IMG/VR virus record: IMGVR_UViG_3300048835_001014
Span: 1 to 54,893 of that record
Origin: a virus
Direction: 5' to 3' (one strand)
DNA: 54,893 bases
This document shows positions 22,127 through 27,985 of the stretch, in pieces. How positions within the stretch are numbered: position 1 is the stretch's first letter; every line of letters begins with the position of its first letter. A program made the position numbers and the translations under genes. The notes beneath the pieces are model-generated. The model worked only from the letters and a program-made list of their open reading frames with translations, made no database searches and was not told the DNA's origin.

Positions 22127-23520
22127 AGATCGAACTGAAGAACATCGCCGACATCAAACCGTATCCGAACAACCCACGCATCAACGACGATGCAGTCGAC
22201 GCCGTGGTCGCATCGATCCGCGAGTTCGGCTTCCGCCAACCAATCGTTGTGGATACGGAGCTGGTGATCGTCTGCGGGCACACTCGGTACAAGGCCGCGC
22301 TGAAGCTGGGTCTGAAGAAAGTGCCGGTTCACATCGCCAAGGATCTGACGCCCGAGCAGATCAAGGCGTATCGGATCGCAGATAACAAGACGGCCGAGTT
22401 GGCCGAGTGGAATTACGATCTGCTGCCCATCGAGTTGGGTGAACTGCAGGCCCTCAACTATGACATGACCTTGCTGGGCTTCGATCCCGATGACCTGGCG
22501 CAGCTGCTCGATCCGGGCGTTACCGAAGGACTCACCGATCCGGACGATGTCCCGGAGCCGCCCGACGAAGCGATTACCCAAGTTGGCGACCTCTGGATAC
22601 TCGGTGATCATCGTTTGCTATGTGCAGACAGCAGCAAACCGGAGGACGTGGATCGGCTGCTCGATGGGGCGGTGATCCATTTGGTGAACACCGACCCTCC
22701 GTACAATGTCCGCGTGGAGCCGCGCAGCAACAACGCCATCGCCGCAGGTCTCAGTTCGTTCTCGAATGATGCAGCGGCCAAGAAACTGAAAGCTGGCCAG
22801 GGCAACGCCTCGTTCGATGTCGCTCGTGGCAAGAAGAAGTCTGGCAACGAGCATCATCAGAAGTTCGACCTGGCTCGCCATCCTGAGAAGGCGAAGCCGA
22901 CACAGAAAAAGATGCGGGCCAAGGACCGTCCGCTGGCGAACGACTTTGTGAGCGACGAAGAGTTCGACCGATTGCTGATGGCGTGGTTCGGCAACATCGC
23001 CCGCGTGCTGCTGCCTGGGCATGGGTTCTATGTGTGGGGCGGGTACGCCAACGTCGCGAATTATCCGCCCGTGTTCAAGCGGTGCTCCATGTATTTCTCG
23101 CAGGCGGTGATCTGGCACAAGATGCACCCCGTGTTGACTCGCAAGGATTTTATGGGCGACCACGAGTGGTGCTTCTATGGCTGGCGCGAGGGCGCGGCGC
23201 ATCGTTACTTCGGTCCGAACAATGTGCCTGACGTATGGTCGATTAAGAAGGTCAACCCTCAGTCAATGATTCATTTGACCGAGAAGCCTGTCGAGTTGGC
23301 TGTGCGTGCGATTCAGTATTCGTCGCTCGCCGGTGAGAATGTTCTCGACCTCTTCGGCGGCAGTGGATCGACCTTGATTGCGTGCGAGCAGACTGGCCGC
23401 AAGGCGTTCTTAATGGAACTGGACCCACCGTATTGTGACGTGATTGTCCAGCGTTGGGAAAAGTTCACTGGCAAGAAGGCGCAGCGAGTCGAGGCAGTTG
23501 TGCAGGAGGCCAACGTGTGA
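22123..23520 (+). CDS. ParB-domain DNA methyltransferase (beta class)
   Basis: A 465-aa fusion. Residues 1-120 are a ParB/Srx-like domain (ADIKPYPNNPRIN, then VDTELVIVCGHTRYKAAL and IKAYRIADNKTAEL). Residues 155-460 are an N4-cytosine/N6-adenine methyltransferase. The catalytic motif D191-P-P-Y194 precedes the AdoMet motif F411-G-G-S-G-S, which is the beta-class order. An insert between them (about 205-275) is Lys/Ala-rich. This fusion is common in phages and usually methylates a short DNA site, protecting phage DNA from host restriction. No cognate nuclease is seen here. It begins behind GGAGGAGG and overlaps both neighbours by a few bases. Confidence 0.92.
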   Translation: MKIELKNIADIKPYPNNPRINDDAVDAVVASIREFGFRQPIVVDTELVIVCGHTRYKAALKLGLKKVPVHIAKDLTPEQIKAYRIADNKTAELAEWNYDLLPIELGELQALNYDMTLLGFDPDDLAQLLDPGVTEGLTDPDDVPEPPDEAITQVGDLWILGDHRLLCADSSKPEDVDRLLDGAVIHLVNTDPPYNVRVEPRSNNAIAAGLSSFSNDAAAKKLKAGQGNASFDVARGKKKSGNEHHQKFDLARHPEKAKPTQKKMRAKDRPLANDFVSDEEFDRLLMAWFGNIARVLLPGHGFYVWGGYANVANYPPVFKRCSMYFSQAVIWHKMHPVLTRKDFMGDHEWCFYGWREGAAHRYFGPNNVPDVWSIKKVNPQSMIHLTEKPVELAVRAIQYSSLAGENVLDLFGGSGSTLIACEQTGRKAFLMELDPPYCDVIVQRWEKFTGKKAQRVEAVVQEANV

Positions 23521-23870
23521 TCTACCTTGCCAGTCCGTACACGCATCCCGACCCGGCCGTGCGTGCCGCCCGCTTTCGAGCGACCTGCCAGGCGGCTGCG
23601 AAGCTGATCCGGAAAGGCCGAGTCGTCTTCGCGCCGATCGCGCATAGCCATCCCATGACCGAGTTCGGGCTGCCGGCCGATTGGCGGTTTTGGGAACGCC
23701 ACGATGTGGAGTTCCTACGTCGGTGCAACGAACTGGTTGTGCTGAAGCTCGACGGCTGGCGGGAGAGCCGCGGTGTGCAGGCCGAGATCGACCTGGCGTT
23801 GGAAATGGACCTGCCGATTCGCTACCTGGATGCGGCGTGGGCAAACGAATCAACGGAGGTCACCGCGTGA
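23517..23870 (+). CDS. DUF1937 family protein
   Basis: A 117-aa protein starting at a GTG that overlaps the methyltransferase stop. VIYLASPYTHPDPAVRAARF at the N-terminus, HSHPMTEFGLP in the middle and SRGVQAEIDLA near the end match DUF1937. These proteins share a fold with nucleoside 2-deoxyribosyltransferases. A role in nucleotide salvage or DNA modification is therefore plausible but not shown. Its stop faces the stop of the first minus-strand gene with eight bases between. Confidence 0.85.
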   Translation: MIYLASPYTHPDPAVRAARFRATCQAAAKLIRKGRVVFAPIAHSHPMTEFGLPADWRFWERHDVEFLRRCNELVVLKLDGWRESRGVQAEIDLALEMDLPIRYLDAAWANESTEVTA

Positions 23871-23878
23871 GAGAGACA

Positions 23879-24109
23879 CTACGACTTCGAGGGACTGCCA
23901 CGAACGATCTCGAACCGGTCGGGCGGCGACACCAGCATGAGAGTCCGGCCGTTGTCCCAAGCGACGTCGATTTGGTTCCAGGCGTCCTTTCCGCCGCCGT
24001 GACGAGAGACAGACACGACCGTACCAAGCTGCCCGACCTGGATCGGGTCGGGATCGTCGGACATCGCCAGCAACCGTATTCGGTCGCCTTTGCGTGGAGT
24101 TCGGTTCAT
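23879..24109 (-). CDS. DUF4314 domain protein
   Basis: A 76-aa protein with the DUF4314 pattern: K-G-D-R-I-R-L-L near residue 7, then DPDPIQVGQLGTVVSVS and IDVAWDNGRTLMLV. The sequence suggests an SH3-like small barrel. The start was set at the ATG 24107-24109, which overlaps the stop of the upstream gene by four bases; upstream residues in the frame are poor. Function is unknown. It is the last gene of the minus-strand block. Confidence 0.75.
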   Translation of the reverse strand: MNRTPRKGDRIRLLAMSDDPDPIQVGQLGTVVSVSRHGGGKDAWNQIDVAWDNGRTLMLVSPPDRFEIVRGSPSKS

Positions 24110-24339
24110 CGTTGTGATTCCTGCTCGAGCATTTTGTGATGCCAATTCCAAAGATCAATCTCGTCCTGCGTGGCTTCGCGAACGGTGCGGATCTCGATCG
24201 GCATCTCCTTGCCGAGGCGTTCGCGCACATCGGCGTAAAGAGCGTGCAACGCGGGCTGCCCGAGTCGTCTGGCCTCGCTTTCGGATTCGGCGTCCACCAA
24301 AACGTATCGGGCGAGCGTGGCGACAAGGTAGGTGGTCAT
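24106..24339 (-). CDS. Unrecognised 77-aa protein
   Basis: A short protein with an N-terminal strand (TTYLVATLARYVLVDA), then a helical charged part ending in Trp/His-rich LWNWHHKMLEQ. On the minus strand AAAGGAA precedes the ATG. It is coupled to the DUF4314 gene by a four-base overlap. A conserved upstream element lies about 40 bases before the start (24379-24402). Function not known. Confidence 0.65.
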   Translation of the reverse strand: MTTYLVATLARYVLVDAESESEARRLGQPALHALYADVRERLGKEMPIEIRTVREATQDEIDLWNWHHKMLEQESQR

Positions 24340-24378
24340 GGCGAGTTCCTTTCGTTGTTGGTTTTCAAACGCCCCACC

Positions 24379-24402
24379 TGTGACAGAGAGCCATTATTTC
24401 CG
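24379..24402 (-). promoter_or_regulatory. Shared upstream element, copy 3
   Basis: Third copy of an element found in front of three minus-strand transcription units. On the plus strand it contains GAGCCA-NN-A-N-TTCCG, the same as in the other two copies, followed on the gene side by a divergent TGTGACA. It starts 40 bases before the 77-aa gene. A promoter or operator is the natural reading. Confidence 0.5.
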
Positions 24403-24500
24403 CCAAAGATCAATAGGCGTGGAGCGCGTTGGCGGCACGTCGCGACGTTTGCGCCGTGTCGCGGCCGGCGGACGTGCTTGGCCAGCGGGCCAACCAACGA

Positions 24501-24523
24501 GAAAACGCCCCACGTGGGGGCGT
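24501..24523 (-). terminator. Rho-independent terminator candidate
   Basis: On the minus strand ACGCCCC-CACGT-GGGGCGT forms a seven-pair GC-rich stem followed by TTTTCTC. It lies 24 bases after the stop of the 176-aa gene, in the right direction to end that operon. This is the best terminator seen in the window. Confidence 0.65.
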
Positions 24524-24546
24524 GTGTGGCGACGACGTGGCGAACG

Positions 24547-25077
24547 TTACGATTGCTCGCCAGTTTCGTTGACCAAAACGGCCATGTCATGGCACCAGGC
24601 GGCCTGCTTGGCGAACCATTCAGACTGTTTGGCGTCTTCGGTCGCCTCAGCGGCCTCGCGCCAAATCGCGGCGGCCCGACGCCAGTTGCCGGCCCGCTGC
24701 GCCACTTCGGCCTCGCGGGCCAGGCGGTCAGCGGTAACGTGCTCCAGCGCGTGGTACTCTGTCATCGCGTCCTCGTAGAAGAAACGCGACGTCGGGAACA
24801 TGCGGCGGTGTCGAACGACCAGGCAGCCGCGTTCCTTCATAAAGGCGACTGCCACCGACACCTGCGTGCAGGGAACGTCGGGGGCGGCTTCCCAAAGCAC
24901 GCCGGTTGTTACGCCTTGGCCGGCGTTCTCTTCGATGAAGTGTGCGACCGCCTTGTACGACTCCTGCGAGCAGCGGTGGCTATACGTGCTGCCATCGCGT
25001 TTGGCCACAGTGCGAACCAGGTGGCCAAGTTCGACCGTGAACGATTGTCGTTCGTCAACGGGCTGCGTGCGAGTCAT
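24547..25077 (-). CDS. Unrecognised 176-aa protein
   Basis: The middle part (about residues 35-100: ESYKAVAHFIEENAGQGVTT, then TQVSVAVAFMKERGCLVVRHRR) looks like a winged-helix domain. The C-terminal half is helical with Ala/Glu/Trp-rich repeats resembling tetratricopeptide helices (RAGNWRRAAAIWREAAEA). It begins three bases after the stop of the 67-aa gene and ends before a strong terminator. Function is unknown; DNA binding is inferred from the winged-helix look. Confidence 0.65.
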   Translation of the reverse strand: MTRTQPVDERQSFTVELGHLVRTVAKRDGSTYSHRCSQESYKAVAHFIEENAGQGVTTGVLWEAAPDVPCTQVSVAVAFMKERGCLVVRHRRMFPTSRFFYEDAMTEYHALEHVTADRLAREAEVAQRAGNWRRAAAIWREAAEATEDAKQSEWFAKQAAWCHDMAVLVNETGEQS

Positions 25078-25080
25078 CGG

Positions 25081-25284
25081 TTAACCCTCCACGCGGCTGC
25101 GCAGCCGTTGAGCCGACCGGATTGTAATGCGCCGGCCAGTGCTTTCGTTCACGGCGACAATCGTCGTGCGGTAACGCCCGCCGAACGTCGAAGTCTCCTT
25201 CAGGTCCAGTACGTGAACGGTGGTCAAGCTGCCGGAGACTTTGGCGCGGTAGCGCCCGCCAACTTCGATGTCTTTCAGTTTCAT
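25081..25284 (-). CDS. Unrecognised 67-aa protein
   Basis: A small basic, strand-rich protein (KLKDIEVGGRYRAKVSGSL, then TTIVAVNESTGRRITIRSA) that may be a small barrel. AAAGGA precedes the ATG on the minus strand, as for several neighbours. It starts an operon with the 176-aa gene. Function not known. Confidence 0.6.
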   Translation of the reverse strand: MKLKDIEVGGRYRAKVSGSLTTVHVLDLKETSTFGGRYRTTIVAVNESTGRRITIRSAQRLRSRVEG

Positions 25285-25302
25285 GGTGTTGTCCTTTCGT
25301 CG

Positions 25303-25336
25303 TTGAGAAATGAAAACAGCCGCCGTTGCCGGCGGC
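25303..25336 (-). terminator. Terminator candidate after the HARE-HTH gene
   Basis: On the minus strand GCCGCCG-GCAA-CGGCGGC forms a perfect seven-pair stem 20 bases after the HARE-HTH stop, followed by TGTTTTCATTTC. It would end transcription before the 67-aa gene. Confidence 0.55.
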
Positions 25337-25356
25337 CGTTGCGAGTGAGGGTTGAT

Positions 25357-25731
25357 CTAGCCGTTGGCGGCGAACTTGCCGCGCTCGGTCTTTTTGAAGC
25401 GGGCGTCGTTTCCCTTCGTATTGATCTCCCGCAGGATGGCGCTGTACAGCGTCGCGTGCGGCGTCTTGCCTCCGGGGCTGGTCCAAAGGTTCTTGGCGGC
25501 CATCGCTTCGACCAGTTCCTTCGCGTTCATCGCCTGCTTCGTGTCGGTCAGCACCTTGGCCGCCGCGTCGATGGCGCTCAGCTTCTTGTCCTTCGCCTCG
25601 CCGTTGCCGCTGGCGGCCTTGGCCTTCGGCGTGGTCTTCTTCTTCGGCGCGGCCTTCTTGGTGGCGGCCTTCGCGCCCGAGGCCTTCTTCGCGGTCGTTG
25701 CCTTCTTCGTCGTGGTCTTCTTGGTTGCCAT
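25357..25731 (-). CDS. HARE-HTH protein with histone H1-like tail
   Basis: A 124-aa protein. Residues 1-50 are almost only Lys, Ala, Thr and Gly, like the tails of histone H1 or bacterial HU-type extensions. Residues 52-120 match the HB1/ASXL/restriction-endonuclease HTH (HARE-HTH) domain: SAIDAAAKVLTDTKQAMNAK, ELVEAMAAKNLW, and HATLYSAILREINTKG before RFKKTERGKF. The start is the ATG at 25729-25731; upstream residues in the frame are not typical. It probably binds DNA and could shape phage or host chromatin. A hairpin terminator follows. Confidence 0.8.
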   Translation of the reverse strand: MATKKTTTKKATTAKKASGAKAATKKAAPKKKTTPKAKAASGNGEAKDKKLSAIDAAAKVLTDTKQAMNAKELVEAMAAKNLWTSPGGKTPHATLYSAILREINTKGNDARFKKTERGKFAANG

Positions 25732-25827
25732 GATCTGGCTCCTCGTGAAAAACGGTCGCGATGGTTGGGCTGCCATCATCAGGCGGCGGGAACCACCCGC
25801 CACGACGCCCGCGTGGGCGTTTCGGCT

Positions 25828-26091
25828 TTAGTGGGCGGCGTCCCAGGCCCGCTTGGTCCCGTAGCAAAGCTGCTGGCCTTCGCAGATGTAGACCACCTGG
25901 TCGGCTTCAACGTCTCCGTCGTCGTTCGGGTCGTCATCGTCGGCCTCGTCGTTGATCTCTTGGCCCGACGCCAATCCGAAGATGTCGTTCTCGAAGGGCC
26001 AATTGCTCTGCGTCATCAGTCGCACTTCGGCGTCGCCGCCGAGCTCGTCGCGATAGTCTTCCAGGCGTTCGATCAATTCGTCGATGGTCAT
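25828..26091 (-). CDS. Unrecognised acidic 87-aa protein
   Basis: The N-terminus TIDELIERLEDYRDELGGDA is a short helical motif found in many small phage proteins; a strand (AEVRLMTQ) and a highly acidic stretch follow (ten Asp/Glu/Asn residues around 50-60). GAAAGGAG precedes the ATG. It could be a DNA mimic because of its acidity, but this is speculation. Confidence 0.65.
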   Translation of the reverse strand: MTIDELIERLEDYRDELGGDAEVRLMTQSNWPFENDIFGLASGQEINDEADDDDPNDDGDVEADQVVYICEGQQLCYGTKRAWDAAH

Positions 26092-26118
26092 GGTTGGGGC
26101 TCCTTTCGTGGTGGGTGG

Positions 26119-26346
26119 TTACTCTTCGGTGCCGTCGAGAAAGGCGACGATCGAAGAGAGGCGGTTGTTGACTTCGTTGACGCTGCCGACGTCGGCCCAG
26201 TTGATCGGGTGTTCGTCGTTGCCGGGCGCGGGCAGGTCGAACAGCAGCTCGCGGATGCGTTCGACCAGGTCCTGGGCGACCAGGTGGGCGTTCTCGTAGG
26301 CGGCCTCGGCAGTCAGGTTCGGTTTCTTCTTTCGGTTGGCGTTCAT
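26119..26346 (-). CDS. Unrecognised 75-aa helical protein
   Basis: A short basic start (MNANRKKKP) is followed by two or three helices (AAYENAHLVAQDLVERIREL and NRLSSIVAFL). No cysteine or membrane segment. It begins 44 bases after one copy of the shared upstream element. Its first codons (MNAN) are the same as in the amidoligase gene, perhaps because the leader regions share an origin. Confidence 0.6.
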   Translation of the reverse strand: MNANRKKKPNLTAEAAYENAHLVAQDLVERIRELLFDLPAPGNDEHPINWADVGSVNEVNNRLSSIVAFLDGTEE

Positions 26347-26625
26347 CGTTGTTCTCCGTTTGGTTGGCGTTTCGGAATCGCGTTACGACAGTCACACATG
26401 AGCCATCAATTCCGAAACACAGCAAGCGCTGTGGGGGAACATTCCGCCGGAATTCAGCAGCTTTTTCCTGCTCTCAAACGGGGTAAGGTTGGCCCGGGTT
26501 GGCCCCCGTTGGCCGCGTGTCGCAACATGTCGCGGAAGTGGTCGCGTGAATCGCGACCCGCCAACGAAATACGCCACGTGGCCGACTGTGCGCCCGCGTG
26601 GCGTTTGTTGGCGAAGGGCTCCGCG
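26347..26625. other. Non-coding gap with shared element and inverted repeat
   Basis: This 279-base gap separates the amidoligase gene from the 75-aa gene on the minus strand. It holds one shared upstream element (26390-26414), a GCAGCTTTTT word also found in the gap after 27498, and a hairpin of ACGCCACG (26571-26578) with CGTGGCGT (26597-26604), 22 bases after the amidoligase stop. The hairpin may be a weak terminator. I see no gene here. Confidence 0.4.
26390..26414 (-). promoter_or_regulatory. Shared upstream element, copy 1
   Basis: On the plus strand AGTCACACATGAGCCA is followed by TCAATTCCG. Copy 2 at 27561 has the same AGTCACA-N-ATGAGCCA and TTCCG parts, and copy 3 at 24379 keeps GAGCCA-NN-A-N-TTCCG. 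This copy lies 44 bases upstream of the 75-aa gene. Read on the minus strand it starts CGGAA, which resembles the -35 box of some alternative sigma factors, and the phage encodes its own sigma factor. Confidence 0.55.
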
Positions 26626-27498
26626 TTAAGCGGCGCTACGGCTGGTCTCGTCGTACTTGCGGGCCATTTCGATCAGCTTCGTCTTGATCGCCTTGAGGTC
26701 GGGCGTAGCGTTCTCGCCCGTGAGTTGCCCGTAGACCTTGTCGCGAAGCGCTCCCTTGTACCAGCCTTTGGTCCATCCCAGCCGGTAGAAGAGGCGGTTG
26801 AGTTCCGTCTCGCCTTCGCCCGCGCCCGGTCGATCCCAGCAGCTTCGCGTCCCTTCGCGCTTCGTGTACTCCCAATCCGATCGGCGTTTCGTGTTGAGCG
26901 CGAGTTCTACCAATCCCAGGCACATCATCAGATAGCCGGCGACCTTGGTCTTGTTTGTGGTCCCTGCGAAGCAACGAAACTCGATCCGATTCTTCCCACG
27001 GGCCAGGTGCGTGAGGTTCAAGAGGTGATAGCGGTCCGCTTCGCAGTGTGCTTTAGCGCTGTCGTGGTTGCCGTAGTTCTTGATCTTCTTGCTGTAGCGG
27101 TTCTGTTCGCGGCGTCGCGTTCCCGTGCTGGCGTACAAGGCTCGTTCGTGGTTGCCGACGAGCGAAATCAATCGAGCCAAGGCGGCCGCGTCGCCGCGCC
27201 ACTCGACAGTCAGGTGGCAGCCACAACTAGGATTCACTTTCGCATTGCGGGCGTTGATCGCGTCGAGCGATTCTTCGACCTGTTTCAGGCCTTCGTACCC
27301 GCGGAGTTTCGGGCTGACGAATTCGCATCCCTTCCGTCCTGGCACCAACGTCTGAATCGAGCTATCGCGTTCCGCCTTCCAGCCTTCCGGCAACCAGGGA
27401 ACCTGGTATCCGCCGTGGTAGGGGCCAATTGGCGTCGTGTCGTTCGCCTTCAAAGTCGTTTCGAATTCCAGACCGAAAAGAATATCGTTGGCGTTCAT
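26626..27498 (-). CDS. Amidoligase family enzyme
   Basis: A 290-aa protein of the amidoligase (COOH-NH2 ligase-like) family, enzymes related to glutamine synthetase and glutamate-cysteine ligase. The family pattern FGLEFET at residue 8, then EFVSPKLRG, NPSCGCHLTVEW and NRIEFRCFAGTTNKTKV is visible. Family members in mobile elements are predicted to join amino acids or peptides, possibly in cell-wall or protein modification. The start is the ATG at 27496-27498 preceded by AAAGGA. A shared upstream element lies 63 bases before it. It is the first gene of the minus-strand accessory block. Confidence 0.82.
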   Translation of the reverse strand: MNANDILFGLEFETTLKANDTTPIGPYHGGYQVPWLPEGWKAERDSSIQTLVPGRKGCEFVSPKLRGYEGLKQVEESLDAINARNAKVNPSCGCHLTVEWRGDAAALARLISLVGNHERALYASTGTRRREQNRYSKKIKNYGNHDSAKAHCEADRYHLLNLTHLARGKNRIEFRCFAGTTNKTKVAGYLMMCLGLVELALNTKRRSDWEYTKREGTRSCWDRPGAGEGETELNRLFYRLGWTKGWYKGALRDKVYGQLTGENATPDLKAIKTKLIEMARKYDETSRSAA

Positions 27499-27775
27499 CG
27501 TGCGGTTGTCCTTTCTGTGCGTTGGTTGGTGTTGTCTGGCGGGGCGTCGTCCGCTTCGCGAGTCACAAATGAGCCAGGAGTTCCGCCGAGCCTCAAGCCA
27601 GGAAAAGCAGCTTTTTGCCGAGATTTCGCATGTTTTTCCGGGCGGCCACGTGTGGCCCCGTTCGGCCCCACGTCGCGTGGCAAAACCGGGCCAACAAGGA
27701 GGCAAACTTCGCCCAAAGCCGCCACAGTTCGCGCCGTGTTTCGCCAGCCGCCAAACGGGCGGAAGGGGGCCGTGG
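27499..27775. other. Divergent gap between the accessory block and packaging genes
   Basis: This 277-base region sits between genes pointing away from each other, so it should hold promoters for both. It contains the shared upstream element for the amidoligase gene, a GCAGCTTTTT word, T-rich runs, and the palindrome GGCCAC-GT-GTGGCC (27644-27657). No clear plus-strand promoter was found for the late genes. No gene is visible. Confidence 0.4.
27561..27585 (-). promoter_or_regulatory. Shared upstream element, copy 2
   Basis: AGTCACAAATGAGCCA followed by GGAGTTCCG on the plus strand, 63 bases upstream of the amidoligase start. It matches copy 1 at 26390 at all but a few positions and copy 3 in the GAGCCA-NN-A-N-TTCCG core. 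Confidence 0.55.
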
Positions 27776-27985
27776 ATGAGCGCTGACAACGCCCTGGTGG
27801 ACCCAAATCGGCTCACGCCAGAGCAAGCCGCCAAACTGCTGTCGGCCGCCGCCAAGGTGCGCGTCCCCGTCGAACAGATCGCGTCGGACCTCGAGGCCGG
27901 CGCGCCGCGGAACCCAGACAGCACGCTGAACCTTGTGCATTACTGCGCTTGGCTACTAAGGGAGATGGCGCGACGTGGCGAGTGA
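27776..27985 (+). CDS. Small protein resembling the terminase N-terminus
   Basis: A 69-aa protein directly before the large terminase, with an 11-base overlap. Its L-x-P-x5-LL opening and C-terminal HYCAWLL parallel the L-x-P-x5-LLN and RYVAWLIE parts in the first 60 residues of the terminase. Both may be the same small DNA-binding fold. The location fits a small terminase subunit, but it is short for that role. The upstream frame is open but not protein-like; the start ATG follows GGAAGGGGG. Confidence 0.6.
   Translation: MSADNALVDPNRLTPEQAAKLLSAAAKVRVPVEQIASDLEAGAPRNPDSTLNLVHYCAWLLREMARRGE

Noticed and set aside
25805-25820. Hairpin ACGCCC-GCGT-GGGCGT as terminator of the acidic 87-aa gene
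   Set aside because: The stem is perfect, but no T-run follows in the direction of that gene.
24136-27786. Very long plus-strand open frame (1216 codons) opposite the minus-strand block
   Set aside because: It runs antisense to eight small genes that have proper ribosome sites, and its composition (Arg/Val/Gly/His-rich, no domain) is that of a GC-rich shadow.
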